Counted from the stretch's first letter, positions 9,095 to 19,747 are shown. The stretch is 64,000 nucleotides of DNA from Conyzicola lurida (GCF_014204935.1 NZ_JACHMJ010000001.1:1488001-1552000), one strand, 5' to 3'. The notes: generated by a model not told the origin, from the sequence alone. Program-made: numbers and translations.

Positions 9095-9949
9095 GTGACA
9101 ATTCCGTACGTCCATTCTCCCGTGTCCCACACCGACACGCAGACGCAGCTCGACGCCGCCGTCGACGTGCTGCGCGGACGGCGGATCGCGTTGCTCACCG
9201 GCGCCGGGCTCAGCACCGACTCGGGAATCCCCGACTACCGCGGAGCCGGAGCCCCCGTGCGCACCCCCATGACCTTCTCGCAGTTCCTCGGCGACGTGAA
9301 CTTCCGCAAGCGCTACTGGGCCGGAAGCCACCTCGGCTGGAAGCGGTTCGCCGCCGCCGCGCCGAACGCCGGGCACACCGCGATCGCCGACCTCGAGGCC
9401 GCAGGCCTGGTCAACGGCGTCATCACCCAGAACGTCGACGGCCTGCACCTGCGTGCGGGATCGCAGCGCGTCGTCGACCTGCACGGTTCGATGGACCGCG
9501 TGCGCTGCCTCACCTGCGGCCAGTACTACGCGCGCGGCGACATCGCGGCCCGGCTCGCGGCCGCCAACCCGTGGATCGAGGGCGACGACCTGCCCCTCTC
9601 CCCCGACGGCGACGTGCAGATCGCCTCGGTGGACGATTTCGTGGTGCCCGAGTGCAGCGTCTGCGGCGGGCTGCTCAAGCCCGACGTGGTGTTCTTCGGC
9701 GAGTTCGTGCCGGTCGAGAAGTTCACCGAGGCCTCCGCGCTCGTGCAGCGCGCCGAGGCGTTCGTGGTCGCCGGGTCGTCCCTGATGGTCAACTCGGGTA
9801 TCCGCCTGCTCGACCAGGCGGTCAAGAAGAAACTCCCGGTCGTCATCATCAACCGCGGTGTCACCAAGGGCGACTCGCGCGCTGTGGTTAAGATCGAAGC
9901 AGGAACCTCGGAGACGCTCGTCTCGCTCCTGACGAGGCTCGGCGCCTAG
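9095..9949 (+). CDS. Sir2-family NAD-dependent protein deacylase
   Basis: A 284-residue sirtuin. Motifs in order are GAGLSTDSGIPDYRG (NAD binding), TQNVDGLH, the catalytic His in LHGSMD, and four zinc-ligand cysteines as CLTC and CSVC about 45 residues apart. FFGEFVP and GSSLMV complete the Rossmann domain. It removes acyl groups from lysines using NAD. The frame remains open far upstream, but the GTG at 9095-9097, preceded by GGAAGAG, gives the expected length. The phosphatase gene follows 46 bp downstream on the same strand. Confidence 0.92.
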   Translation: MTIPYVHSPVSHTDTQTQLDAAVDVLRGRRIALLTGAGLSTDSGIPDYRGAGAPVRTPMTFSQFLGDVNFRKRYWAGSHLGWKRFAAAAPNAGHTAIADLEAAGLVNGVITQNVDGLHLRAGSQRVVDLHGSMDRVRCLTCGQYYARGDIAARLAAANPWIEGDDLPLSPDGDVQIASVDDFVVPECSVCGGLLKPDVVFFGEFVPVEKFTEASALVQRAEAFVVAGSSLMVNSGIRLLDQAVKKKLPVVIINRGVTKGDSRAVVKIEAGTSETLVSLLTRLGA

Positions 9950-9995
9950 CCCAGCCGTCAGCCCGCCTACGGTTCCCGCTACCGAGGGACCGCTC

Positions 9996-10622
9996 ATGAC
10001 GTTGATCTACCTCGTCCGCCACGGCGAGACGGACTGGAACCGAGAACGCCGCATTCAGGGCAGTACCGACATCCCGCTGAACGACACCGGCCGCGCGCAG
10101 GCCGCGACCACCGGACGGCTGCTCGCCACCCGCGAGTGGGACGGCGTCTACGCCAGTCCGCTTTCGCGCGCCTACGAGACCGGCGCGATCATCGCGCGCG
10201 AGCTGGGGCTGCCCGAACCGGGAGTGGTCCCGGACCTGGTCGAGCGCAACTACGGCTTGGCCGAGGGCCTCACCGGCGACGAGATCGACGCGCGCTTCCC
10301 CGACGCCGTGCCCGGCCGGGAAACCCGCGAGGAGGTCGCCGCACGCGCGCTGCCCGCGCTCGTCAGTCTCGCCGAGCAGCACCCCGGCGAGTCGATCGTG
10401 GTCGTCAGCCACGGCGGCCTCATCCGCACCGTGCTCACCGAGGTCGCAGGGGCCGCGCACACCGAACCGATCCGCAACGGCTCCGTGCACAGCTTCCGGC
10501 ACACCGACGGCACCCTCGACCTCATCGCGTTCGACGACCCGATCGAGGTCGAATCGCTCGACTGCGCGACCGAGGACATCGAGGACCAGAACGCGGTCGA
10601 GTCGCGGGAGTCGCTGGTCTAG
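9996..10622 (+). CDS. Histidine phosphatase family protein (phosphoglycerate mutase-like)
   Basis: A 208-residue histidine phosphatase. The catalytic RHGE motif (His about residue 9) opens the protein and the second active-site His lies in VVSHGGLI; SPLSRAYETG is the conserved arginine region. Such proteins are often annotated as cofactor-dependent phosphoglycerate mutases, but small actinobacterial ones are usually broad phosphatases, so I do not assign gpmB. The start ATG is preceded by GAGGG. The C-terminal 25 residues are acidic and not conserved. Confidence 0.87.
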   Translation: MTLIYLVRHGETDWNRERRIQGSTDIPLNDTGRAQAATTGRLLATREWDGVYASPLSRAYETGAIIARELGLPEPGVVPDLVERNYGLAEGLTGDEIDARFPDAVPGRETREEVAARALPALVSLAEQHPGESIVVVSHGGLIRTVLTEVAGAAHTEPIRNGSVHSFRHTDGTLDLIAFDDPIEVESLDCATEDIEDQNAVESRESLV

Positions 10623-10628
10623 GGCGCG

Positions 10629-11567
10629 CTAGTTCGCCCGCGTCGCGGGCGCTTCGTCGGTCTCGTCGGCGAGCCGGCCCACGCCGAGGAAGTCGACGAT
10701 CATCCCGGCGGCTTCCCGGGACTTTTCATAGTGGATGAGGTGGCCGACGTCGGGGATGATGTGCAGCGTCGCGTCCGCCATCTGGTCACGCAGCTGCTCC
10801 ATCTGTTCGACGGTGGTGATCGCGTCGTACTCGGCGCCGATCAGCAGGGTCGGCATGGTGAGACCGTCGGCGACCGACCGCACGTCGTTGCTGATCGAGG
10901 CGTCGAAGCCGTCGACCACGGTCTGCCGGTCGGAGAAGCGGCCGAAGTAGGTGTGGTGCTGGTCGTGGACGAAGCGGCGCAGCGTTCTGTCCTTCGTCTT
11001 CACGAGCGCGAGGCTCATAAAGCGGATGACGAGCCAGTTGTCGAGCAGCCAGTGCCCGGCCTTCTCGGGCAGGGCCATCGCCAGCCGGTAGTAGAGCACG
11101 GTGCCCTTGGTGAGGAACCGGTTGGGTCCTTCGAGAGCGGAGGCGGCGATCGGGTTGACGAGGATGAGCTTCGGGGTGCGTACCAGGCCGGTCGAGACCG
11201 CGGTCGCGGTGACCATCGACCCGAAGGAGTGGCCGAGCACGACCGCGCTGCCGTTGAGCCCCAGGGCGTCGAGGAACCCGGCGTACCAGTCGGCGTAGCC
11301 GGGGATGTCGTGCTTGCGCTCGGTCATCGCCGTCGACTCGCCGAAACCGGGCAGGTCGGGACCGATGATGCGCACGTCGCGCAGCTGCGCGATCACCGGT
11401 TCGAGGCCGTGGTGTTCGCCGCGGTACCCGTGTGAGATCACGATCGTGGTCGCCGCGTCATCCGGCCCGTAGACCCAGTAGTGGGTCTCGCTGCCCAGCA
11501 CTCTGACGACGTCGCGGCGGATGGGGAGGGCACCGAGCAGGGCCGCGAAAGGGGATTCAACGTTCAT
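10629..11567 (-). CDS. Alpha/beta hydrolase
   Basis: A 312-residue alpha/beta-hydrolase fold protein. The nucleophile elbow is GHSFGS, the oxyanion region is SHGYRGE, and the catalytic His is probably in DVGHLIHYEK near the C-terminus. DLPGFGES is the conserved strand 4 loop. No signal peptide is seen. Substrates of this fold are too diverse for a specific function. It converges with the histidine phosphatase gene, with only 6 bp between the two stop codons. Confidence 0.85.
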   Translation of the reverse strand: MNVESPFAALLGALPIRRDVVRVLGSETHYWVYGPDDAATTIVISHGYRGEHHGLEPVIAQLRDVRIIGPDLPGFGESTAMTERKHDIPGYADWYAGFLDALGLNGSAVVLGHSFGSMVTATAVSTGLVRTPKLILVNPIAASALEGPNRFLTKGTVLYYRLAMALPEKAGHWLLDNWLVIRFMSLALVKTKDRTLRRFVHDQHHTYFGRFSDRQTVVDGFDASISNDVRSVADGLTMPTLLIGAEYDAITTVEQMEQLRDQMADATLHIIPDVGHLIHYEKSREAAGMIVDFLGVGRLADETDEAPATRAN

Positions 11568-11659
11568 CCCGGACAGTCTAAGGTTTCCGGCCGATGCACT
11601 CCCCTAGACTCGATCGACGCGGGGTTTTCCGCGCCACGCGTTCGATTCCGAGGAGCCCC

Positions 11660-13384
<1,725 letters not shown>

Positions 13385-13393
13385 AGTGACGGC

Positions 13394-14083
13394 ATGAGCA
13401 ACTCATGGTTTAACACACTCGGCGTCTTCGACCTCGAGACCACCGGTATCGACGTCGAGACGAGCCGCATCGTCTCCGCCCACGTGGGCGTCATCGGACC
13501 CGACGGCGCGGTCCTCGAGGAACGCGCGTGGTTGGCCGACCCCGGCATCGAGATCCCGGCTCAGGCGAGCGCCGTGCACGGCATCACAACCGAGCGGGCG
13601 CGGGCCGAGGGCCGGCCGGCCGCCGAGGTCGTGGCCGAGATCATCGCCGAGCTCGAGGCGCTCGTCGCCCGCGGCATCGCGATCACGATCTACAACGCGC
13701 CCTACGACCTCTCCCTGCTGCACCACGAAGCCGTGCGCCACGGCGTCGCTCCCTTGCACGAGCCCCTCCCGATCATCGACCCGCTCGTTCTCGACCGCGC
13801 CGTCGACCGGTACCGCAAGGGCAAGCGCACGCTGGAGGCGGCGGCGTTGGTCTACGGCGTCGACCTCACGGACGCGCACGATGCCGGAGCGGACGCCGTC
13901 GCGGCGGGCCGCATCGCCCAGGCGCTGGCCGGCCGCTACGGCGACCAGCTCGACATCGACGGGGCCGACCTGCACGCGCTGCAGGTCGGCTGGTGCGCCG
14001 AGCAGTCCGCCAGCTTCCAGGACTATATGCGCCGGACTAAAGACCCGACCTTCACCGCATCGGGGGCGTGGCCGCAGCGCTGA
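13394..14083 (+). CDS. DEDDh 3'-5' exonuclease
   Basis: A 229-residue DnaQ-like exonuclease. ExoI is FDLETTG (Asp and Glu), ExoII includes the Asp in YNAPYDLSLL, and ExoIII is HDAGADAVAAG, giving all DEDDh catalytic residues. It is a stand-alone domain, similar to the epsilon subunit or other proofreading exonucleases, but it may equally act in RNA or DNA turnover. It begins 9 bp after treS. No polymerase-binding motif is evident. Confidence 0.85.
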   Translation: MSNSWFNTLGVFDLETTGIDVETSRIVSAHVGVIGPDGAVLEERAWLADPGIEIPAQASAVHGITTERARAEGRPAAEVVAEIIAELEALVARGIAITIYNAPYDLSLLHHEAVRHGVAPLHEPLPIIDPLVLDRAVDRYRKGKRTLEAAALVYGVDLTDAHDAGADAVAAGRIAQALAGRYGDQLDIDGADLHALQVGWCAEQSASFQDYMRRTKDPTFTASGAWPQR

Positions 14084-14097
14084 GCACTGCACAGGCG

Positions 14098-14126
14098 TTG
14101 CTCACACAGCGTTGCTACCGTTGATA
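14098..14126 (+). promoter_or_regulatory. Putative sigma-70 promoter of gdx
   Basis: TTGCTC (14098-14103) and TTGATA (14121-14126) are separated by 17 bp, about 20 bp before the riboswitch aptamer begins. The match to consensus is moderate and rests on position as much as on sequence. Confidence 0.35.
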
Positions 14127-14147
14127 ACGTGGTCGCGCGAAGCGGCC

Positions 14148-14188
14148 CCGGACGACGGATCAGTACCCGGAGAGCGACAAGACTGGCC
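14148..14188 (+). promoter_or_regulatory. Guanidine-III (ykkC-III) riboswitch aptamer
   Basis: The 41-nt segment matches the guanidine-III pattern as I recall it from the Thermobifida fusca RNA: CCGGACGA at 14148-14155, GTACCCGG at 14163-14170 and GACAAGAC at 14176-14183. The CCGG blocks at 14148-14151 and 14167-14170 can pair as the pseudoknot helix, and CAGT (14161-14164) pairs with ACTG (14182-14185) as helix P1. The ribosome site of the downstream SMR transporter starts two to three bases after the aptamer, which suggests translational control. The downstream gene is the expected guanidinium exporter. Confidence 0.85.
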
Positions 14189-14202
14189 ACAAGGGAAGAG
14201 TC

Positions 14203-14526
14203 ATGTCGTGGATCGTTCTTATCCTGTCGGGCGTACTGGAAGCCGTCTGGGCCACCGCCCTCGGTAAGTCGGAGGGTTTCACCAGACTCTGGCCGTCGGT
14301 GGTCTTCGGAGTCGGCCTCGTGCTGAGCATGGCCGGCCTCGCCTTCGCCATGCGCGACATCTCCACCGGCACCGCCTACGCGGTGTGGGTCGGCATCGGC
14401 GCCTCGCTCACCGTGCTCTACGCGATGTTCTTCGGTGGCGAGCCCGCCTCGGTGGTGAAGATCCTCCTGGTGCTCGGCATCGTCGCCTGCGTCGTCGGGC
14501 TCAAGCTCGTCGGAGGCGAGCACTAG
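14203..14526 (+). CDS. gdx: Guanidinium exporter of the SMR family
   Basis: A 107-residue, four-helix SMR protein of the SugE/Gdx subtype. Key Gdx residues are all present: Glu13 (proton/substrate site), Trp16, Ser42, Tyr59 and Trp62. These distinguish guanidinium exporters from the polyaromatic-cation EmrE subtype. It works as an antiparallel dimer, exchanging guanidinium for protons. There is a single gene, so a homodimer is expected. It lies immediately behind a guanidine-III riboswitch, with AAGGG as ribosome site, and ends in a strong terminator. The older name is sugE. Confidence 0.92.
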   Translation: MSWIVLILSGVLEAVWATALGKSEGFTRLWPSVVFGVGLVLSMAGLAFAMRDISTGTAYAVWVGIGASLTVLYAMFFGGEPASVVKILLVLGIVACVVGLKLVGGEH

Positions 14527-14540
14527 GCGACGGGTGCACG

Positions 14541-14576
14541 AAAAAGGGCGGCGAGCCGAAGCTCGCCGCCCTTTCG
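14541..14576. terminator. Bidirectional terminator between gdx and rpmE2
   Basis: Perfect stem with arms AAAGGGCGGCGAGC and GCTCGCCGCCCTTT around a CGAA loop, with A-tract and T-tract on the two sides. It separates the convergent gdx and L31B genes. Confidence 0.9.
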
Positions 14577-14591
14577 TCTCGTGCTGAGGGA

Positions 14592-14840
14592 CTACTTGTT
14601 GAAGCCCTTGTAGCGCGAGTTGAACTTCTCGACGCGGCCCGCGGAGTCCATGATGCGCTGCTTGCCCGTGTAGAACGGGTGCGAAGCGGAGGAGATTTCC
14701 ACGTCGATGACCGGGTAGGTCTCGCCGTCGAGCTCGATCGTCTTGTCGCTGGACACCGTCGAACGGGTCAGGAACGTCTCACCGGAGGCGAGGTCGCGGA
14801 ACACAACAGCGTTGTACGTGGGGTGGATGTCGGTCTTCAT
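14592..14840 (-). CDS. rpmE2: 50S ribosomal protein L31 type B
   Basis: An 82-residue type B L31, opening [20 protein letters not shown]. It lacks the CxxC zinc motif of ordinary L31, which is the mark of the zinc-independent paralogue. In many bacteria such genes are induced by zinc limitation through Zur. The AT-rich upstream stretch contains no clear Zur palindrome, so regulation is open. The ATG at 14838-14840 has AAGGA upstream. Confidence 0.95.
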   Translation of the reverse strand: MKTDIHPTYNAVVFRDLASGETFLTRSTVSSDKTIELDGETYPVIDVEISSASHPFYTGKQRIMDSAGRVEKFNSRYKGFNK

Positions 14841-14933
14841 GGATTTTCCTTGTGGTTTCGTCGAGCGTCAAAATGAAAAAGTCTGTGAGGCGGGCACACG
14901 AATATGCCGAGCCAAAGGCCTAGCCTACCAGAA

Positions 14934-15716
14934 CTAGAGTGCGCGGGCCGCGAATCTGCCGTCGTGTCGTTCGACGGTGATGTCCATACCGAAGGTGGCG
15001 CTCAGGTTCTCGGCGGTGATCACCTCGTCGAGCGGTCCGGCAGCCTGGATGCGGCCGTCCTTGAGCAGCAGCGCGTGGGTGAAGGCCCGCGGGATCTCTT
15101 CCACGTGGTGTGTCACCATCACGATGCCGGGCGCCTGCGGCGAGCTGGCATAGCCGCCGAGCAGCTGCAGGAGCTCTTCGCGCGCTCCGAGGTCGAGGCT
15201 CGCGGCCGGCTCGTCGAGCAGCAGCAGTTCGGGGTCGGTCATCACGGCACGCGCGATCTGCACGCGCTTCTGCTCGCCCTCGCTGAGGCTGCCGAAGCGG
15301 CGTTCCTCGAGGTGGTCGAGCTTCCACTCCGCGAGCACACGACGCGCGCGGCGTGAGTCGATGTCGTCGTACTCCTCGTTCCAGCGGCCGGTGACCGAGT
15401 AGGCGGCGGTGAGTACGACGTCGAGCACCGTCTCGCCGGCGGGCACTTTGCGGGCCAGCGCGGTGGACGCGAATCCGATGCGGGGGCGCAGCTCGAACAC
15501 GTCGACCTTGCCGAGGGTGTCCTCGAGCACCTTGGCGGTGCCGGAGCTCGGGTGGATCGACGCCGAGGCGATCGACAACAGCGTGGTCTTGCCCGCGCCG
15601 TTGGGGCCGAGCACGACCCACCGCTCATCACTATCCACCGCCCACGTGATCGAATCGAGGATGCGATTTCCGTCACGAACGACGGAGACGTCAGAGAGCT
15701 CTAGAACGCTTGCCAT
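14934..15716 (-). CDS. Stand-alone ABC transporter ATP-binding protein
   Basis: A 260-residue ABC ATPase. Walker A is GPNGAGKTT, the signature is a variant LSEGEQKR rather than LSGGQ, Walker B is LLLLDEPAA, and the H-loop is TTHH-like (VTHHVEEI). The signature variant and length resemble the ModF-like COG1119 group. No permease or binding protein is adjacent, so either it pairs with a distant permease or it acts without transport. It lies 33 bp downstream of the glgA/glgM gene on the same strand. Confidence 0.85.
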   Translation of the reverse strand: MASVLELSDVSVVRDGNRILDSITWAVDSDERWVVLGPNGAGKTTLLSIASASIHPSSGTAKVLEDTLGKVDVFELRPRIGFASTALARKVPAGETVLDVVLTAAYSVTGRWNEEYDDIDSRRARRVLAEWKLDHLEERRFGSLSEGEQKRVQIARAVMTDPELLLLDEPAASLDLGAREELLQLLGGYASSPQAPGIVMVTHHVEEIPRAFTHALLLKDGRIQAAGPLDEVITAENLSATFGMDITVERHDGRFAARAL

Positions 15717-15749
15717 GATGGCTCCAGCTTAGACGTGGCTCCCCGACGA

Positions 15750-16931
15750 TCAGGTGAGCGCCGCGTAGATTTCTCGAGTTCGGTCGGCAATCCGGTCCCA
15801 GCCGAACTCCGATTCGGCGCGGTGACGCCCGGCAGCGCCCATGCGCTTCGCCGCCTCGGGGTCGGAGACCACCTCGGTGAGGGCCGCGGCGAGATCGCGC
15901 ACGAACTTGTCGGGGTCGGTCGGTGTGCCCGTGCCGTCCTCCAGCTGTTCGATGGGCACCAGGCGGCCGGTCACGCCGTCGTCGATGACCTCCGGGATGC
16001 CGCCGGTGGCAGTCCCCACGACGGGTGCACCGCAGGCCATGGCCTCGAGGTTGACGATGCCGAGCGGCTCGTAGATCGACGGGCAGACGAACGTGGTGGC
16101 CTGGGTCAGCACGGCGGAGAGGTCGTGGCGGCTCAGCATCCGGTCGATCCAGACGACGCCGGTGCGCTCCTGCTGCAGGGCGGCGACGCCGGCCTCGACC
16201 TCGGCGAGGATCTCGGGGGTGTCCGGGGCTCCCGCGCAGAGGATGACCTGCACGTCCTTCGGCAGCAGGGCCGCGGCACGCAACAGGTACGGCAGACCCT
16301 TCTGACGCGTGATGCGGCCGACGAAGACGACGGAGGGGCGGCTCGGGTCGATGCCGAGCGAACGCACGAGCTCGGGGTCGTCGACGGGCTTCCACTCCTC
16401 GAGGTCGATGCCGTTGTGCACCACGGTCACCTTCTCCTCGTCGAGGAACGGATACGAGCGGAGGATGTCGCGACGCATGCCGTGGCTCACCGCGATGACG
16501 GTCGCCGCGCCGGCGAACGCCGTGCTCTCGATCCAGCTCGACACGCGGTAGCCGCCACCGAGCTGTTCGGCCTTCCAGGGGCGCAACGGCTCGAGGCTGT
16601 GCGCCGTGACCACGTGCGGAATGCCGTGCAACATCGAGGCGAGATGCCCCGCGGCGTTGGCGTACCAGGTGTGGGAATGCACGAGATCTGCTCCCGCGAC
16701 ATCCTGAGCGATCTGCAGGTCGACACCCAGGGTGGCGAGGGCAGGATTGGCGGTTTTCAGCTCGCCGGGAACCAGATACGAGAAGACGTTTTCCTCGTCG
16801 CGGGGCAGCCCGAAGGCCCTCACACGAACGTCGAGCGCGGGGCGCAGGGCGCGGACGAGTTCTGCAACGTGTACGCCGGCGCCGCCGTACACCTCCGGTG
16901 GATACTCACGTGAAATTAGATCGACTCGCAT
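15750..16931 (-). CDS. glgM: Actinobacterial glycogen synthase / maltose-1-phosphate synthase (GT4)
   Basis: A 393-residue GT4 glycosyltransferase starting [20 protein letters not shown], the hallmark of the actinobacterial GlgA type. The mycobacterial representative uses ADP-glucose and glucose-1-phosphate to make alpha-maltose-1-phosphate (GlgM) for the GlgE pathway. The nucleotide-sugar site is in the C-terminal half ([21 protein letters not shown]). It is divergent from glgC, whose product supplies ADP-glucose, with 45 bp between the starts. Classic GT5 GlgA is a different family, so glgM is preferred to glgA, though both names are used. Confidence 0.85.
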   Translation of the reverse strand: MRVDLISREYPPEVYGGAGVHVAELVRALRPALDVRVRAFGLPRDEENVFSYLVPGELKTANPALATLGVDLQIAQDVAGADLVHSHTWYANAAGHLASMLHGIPHVVTAHSLEPLRPWKAEQLGGGYRVSSWIESTAFAGAATVIAVSHGMRRDILRSYPFLDEEKVTVVHNGIDLEEWKPVDDPELVRSLGIDPSRPSVVFVGRITRQKGLPYLLRAAALLPKDVQVILCAGAPDTPEILAEVEAGVAALQQERTGVVWIDRMLSRHDLSAVLTQATTFVCPSIYEPLGIVNLEAMACGAPVVGTATGGIPEVIDDGVTGRLVPIEQLEDGTGTPTDPDKFVRDLAAALTEVVSDPEAAKRMGAAGRHRAESEFGWDRIADRTREIYAALT

Positions 16932-16976
16932 GGTCTGACGCTAGTACAGCTACGCTCACTCGCATACTCTGTAGCA

Positions 16977-18218
16977 ATGGCGTCGAAGAAGATCTTTGGA
17001 ATTGTGCTCGCAGGTGGAGAAGGAAAGCGGCTGATGCCGCTCACCGCAGACCGGGCTAAGCCCGCGGTCCCCTTCGGAGGCGGCTACCGGCTGATCGACT
17101 TCGCGCTGAGCAACCTGATCAACTCCGGACTCACCAAGATCGTCGTGCTGACCCAGTACAAGTCACACAGCCTCGACCGTCACATCTCGCAGACCTGGCG
17201 TCTCTCCGGCCTGCTCGACGCGTACGTCGCGTCGGTGCCCGCCCAGCAGCGGCTCGGCAAGCGCTGGTTCAGCGGCTCGGCCGACGCGATCCTGCAGAGC
17301 CTCAACCTGCTGCGCGACGAGAAGCCCGACATCGTCGTGGTCGTCGGTGCCGACCACGTGTACCGCATGGACTTCAGCCAGATGATCGAGGCGCACATCA
17401 ACTCCGGCCGCGGTCTCACGGTCGCCGCCATCCGCCAGCCGATCGCACTCGCCGACCAGTTCGGGGTCATCGAACTCGACAAGGACGACCCCACCAAGAT
17501 CGCGGCGTTCCTCGAGAAGCCGCAGGACGCCGAGGGTCTCGCCGACTCCCCCGGCGAGGTGCTCGCCTCGATGGGCAATTACATCTTCGACGCCGACATC
17601 CTCATCGACGCGGTGCTGCGCGACGGCGAACGCAGCGACTCCAACCACGACATGGGCGGCGACATCGTGCCCGACTTCGTGTCGCGCGGCGCCGCGAGCG
17701 TCTACGACCTCAACCAGAACGACGTGCCCGGGTCGACCGACCGCGACAAGTACTACTGGCGTGACGTCGGCAGCATCGACTCGTTCTTCGAGGCGCACCA
17801 GGACCTGATCTCGGCGCTCCCGATCTTCAACCTGTACAACCGCGAGTGGCCGATCTTCAGCCAGCAGCTCAACTCGCCGCCCGCCAAGTTCGTGCGCGAC
17901 GCGCGCGGCTACCTCGGCACCACGATCGACTCGATCGTCTCGCTCGGGTCGCTGCTCTCCGGCGCCCACATCGAACGCAGCGTGCTCGGACCGTGGACGA
18001 CGGTGGAGTCCGGCGCCATGGTCGTCGACTCCATCGTCTTCGAGCGCGCCCGCATCGAACCGAACTCCGTCGTGCGTCGGGCTATTCTGGACAAGGACGT
18101 GGTCATCGAAGCCGGCGCCCACGTGGGTGTCGATGCCGATTCCGATCGAGCGCGGGGCCTCACGGTCACCGACTCCGGAATCACGATCGTCGGCAAGGGC
18201 GTCCGCGTCTCCCCCTAG
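16977..18218 (+). CDS. glgC: Glucose-1-phosphate adenylyltransferase
   Basis: A 413-residue ADP-glucose pyrophosphorylase. The N-terminal nucleotidyltransferase signature is [25 protein letters not shown]; the ADP-glucose site includes [11 protein letters not shown] and FLEKP. The C-terminal third is a left-handed beta-helix with hexapeptide-like repeats. It makes ADP-glucose from ATP and glucose-1-phosphate for glycogen or maltosyl glucans. It is divergent from the GlgM-type synthase. Length and motifs are normal for the family. Confidence 0.96.
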   Translation: MASKKIFGIVLAGGEGKRLMPLTADRAKPAVPFGGGYRLIDFALSNLINSGLTKIVVLTQYKSHSLDRHISQTWRLSGLLDAYVASVPAQQRLGKRWFSGSADAILQSLNLLRDEKPDIVVVVGADHVYRMDFSQMIEAHINSGRGLTVAAIRQPIALADQFGVIELDKDDPTKIAAFLEKPQDAEGLADSPGEVLASMGNYIFDADILIDAVLRDGERSDSNHDMGGDIVPDFVSRGAASVYDLNQNDVPGSTDRDKYYWRDVGSIDSFFEAHQDLISALPIFNLYNREWPIFSQQLNSPPAKFVRDARGYLGTTIDSIVSLGSLLSGAHIERSVLGPWTTVESGAMVVDSIVFERARIEPNSVVRRAILDKDVVIEAGAHVGVDADSDRARGLTVTDSGITIVGKGVRVSP

Positions 18219-18273
18219 TTCCTCACGGCTCGGCCCCGCGGCCACGTCCGTTTTTGAAAGGCCCCAACGCGCC

Positions 18274-18912
18274 ATGGCCCGGTTTCTCGTAGTTCTCGAC
18301 GTCGACTCCACCCTCATCGAGAACGAGGTGATCGAGCTGCTCGCCGAGGAAGCCGGCACCCTCGACGAGGTCGCGGCCATCACCTTCCAGGCGATGAACG
18401 GCGAGCTCGACTTCGAGCAGAGCCTGCGCTCGCGCGTCGCGACCCTGCGCGGCCTTCCCGTGAGCGTGTTCACGGATGCCGCGGCGAAGATCACCATCAC
18501 GGCCGGCGTGCCCGAGATGGTGGCGGCCGTGCAGCTGAACGGCGGCCGCGTCGCCGTCGTGTCGGGCGGCTTCCACGAGGTGCTCGACCCCATCGCGGAA
18601 GCGCTCGGTCTCGACCACTGGCGGGCCAACCGGCTCGAGGTCGCCGAGGGCTACCTGACCGGCGGCCTCGTCGGCCCGATCATCGACGCGAAGGCCAAGG
18701 CCGACACCCTGCGGGAGTGGGCCGGCGAGTTCGGCATCCCGCTGAGCCAGACCGTCGCGGTCGGCGACGGTGCGAACGACCTCGAGATGATGGCCATCAC
18801 CGGCCTCTCCGTCGGGTTCGACGCCAAAGCGCCGGTGCGCGACGAGGCACACGTGCTCATCGACGCGCGCGACCTCAGCCAGATCCTGCCCCTGTTGGGA
18901 TTGCGGGGCTAG
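18274..18912 (+). CDS. serB: Phosphoserine phosphatase
   Basis: A 212-residue HAD phosphatase. The DVDSTLIENEVIELLA start holds the nucleophile motif DxDST, typical of phosphoserine phosphatase; VVSGGFHEV is motif II and VGDGANDLEMM is motif IV. It carries out the last step of serine synthesis. There is no N-terminal ACT domain, so this is the short form. The frame is open further upstream, overlapping the end of glgC, but homology starts at the ATG at 18274, with GAAAGG about 12 bp before it. Confidence 0.9.
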   Translation: MARFLVVLDVDSTLIENEVIELLAEEAGTLDEVAAITFQAMNGELDFEQSLRSRVATLRGLPVSVFTDAAAKITITAGVPEMVAAVQLNGGRVAVVSGGFHEVLDPIAEALGLDHWRANRLEVAEGYLTGGLVGPIIDAKAKADTLREWAGEFGIPLSQTVAVGDGANDLEMMAITGLSVGFDAKAPVRDEAHVLIDARDLSQILPLLGLRG

Positions 18913-18946
18913 AGCGCTTTCGACAGGCTCGACCCACCTTCTCGCG

Positions 18947-19669
18947 CTAGTGACCCATCCCGAGACCGCCGTCGACGGGGATGACCGCACCCGAGATGTA
19001 CGCGGCGTCGTCGCTCGCGAGCCAGGTGATCACCTTGGCGACCTCGGACGGGGTGGAGAAGCGTCCCGCGGGGATCGACTTCTTGTAGGCGGCCTGCGTC
19101 TCCTCGGGCAGCACCGAGGTCATGTCCGACTCGATGAAGCCGGGCGCCACGACGTTCGCGGTAATGCCCCGCGAACCGAGCTCGCGCGTCACCGAGCGGG
19201 CGAGACCGATGAGGCCGCTCTTCGACGCCGAGTAGTTGATCTGTCCCGACGAGCCGAGCAGCCCGACGACGCTCGACACGAGGATGATGCGCCCGAAGCG
19301 GGCCTTCATCATTCCCTTCGAGGCGCGCTTCACCACGCGGAAGGCGCCGGTGAGGTTGGTGTCGATGACGTCGGTGAAGTCTTCCTCGGTCATGCGCACG
19401 AGCAGGAGGTCGCGGGTGATACCCGCGTTAGCGACGACCACCTCGACCGGGCCGTAGGCCGCCTCGACCTCGCTGAATGCGGCATCCAAGCTGGCTGCAT
19501 CGGTCACGTCGGCCGTGACGGTGAGGGATCCCTCGGGACCCTGGCCCGAGCGGGCCGTGACCGCGACGCGGTGGCCGAGGGCGAGGAACTCTTCCGCGAT
19601 GGCGAGGCCGATGCCGCGGTTGCCTCCCGTGACGAGGACGGTGCGGGGCGTGGGGGGTGCAAAAGTCAT
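18947..19669 (-). CDS. fabG: 3-oxoacyl-[acyl-carrier-protein] reductase
   Basis: A short-chain dehydrogenase of about 240 residues. The cofactor motif is GGNRGIG, NAG is at VVANAG, and the catalytic set is Ser (SSVVG), Tyr and Lys (YSASKSG). The VIDTNLTG and YISGAVIPVDGG segments match FabG closely. It reduces beta-ketoacyl-ACP in type II fatty acid synthesis, although it lies apart from other fab genes here. A GTG two codons upstream (19673-19675) is an alternative start. It converges with serB and diverges from the DUF3099 gene. Confidence 0.88.
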   Translation of the reverse strand: MTFAPPTPRTVLVTGGNRGIGLAIAEEFLALGHRVAVTARSGQGPEGSLTVTADVTDAASLDAAFSEVEAAYGPVEVVVANAGITRDLLLVRMTEEDFTDVIDTNLTGAFRVVKRASKGMMKARFGRIILVSSVVGLLGSSGQINYSASKSGLIGLARSVTRELGSRGITANVVAPGFIESDMTSVLPEETQAAYKKSIPAGRFSTPSEVAKVITWLASDDAAYISGAVIPVDGGLGMGH

Positions 19670-19704
19670 GCGCACCAGCCTACTGTCAGCAGGAAAGGAC
19701 TTAA

Positions 19705-19730
19705 GATTGAACGATAAGGGTCGTTCGATC
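19705..19730. promoter_or_regulatory. Inverted repeat between fabG and DUF3099 gene (candidate operator)
   Basis: Arms GATTGAACGA and TCGTTCGATC are separated by 6 bp and differ from perfect symmetry at one position. The element lies in the 78-bp divergent intergenic region and lacks a following T-run, so an operator is more likely than a terminator. The regulator is unknown. Confidence 0.35.
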
Positions 19731-19747
19731 CCCCGAGAGCTCAGGCA

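Noticed and set aside
14845-14885. AT-rich stretch with TCAAAATGAAAAA upstream of rpmE2 as a Zur site
   Set aside because: It is not palindromic and lacks the paired TGAAAAT/ATTTTCA arms expected for Zur, although zinc control would fit the gene type.
19705-19730. LexA (SOS) box reading of the fabG/DUF3099 inverted repeat
   Set aside because: The GAAC and GTTC half-sites are 10 bp apart, whereas the actinobacterial LexA site has about 4 bp between them. Neither gene is an SOS gene.
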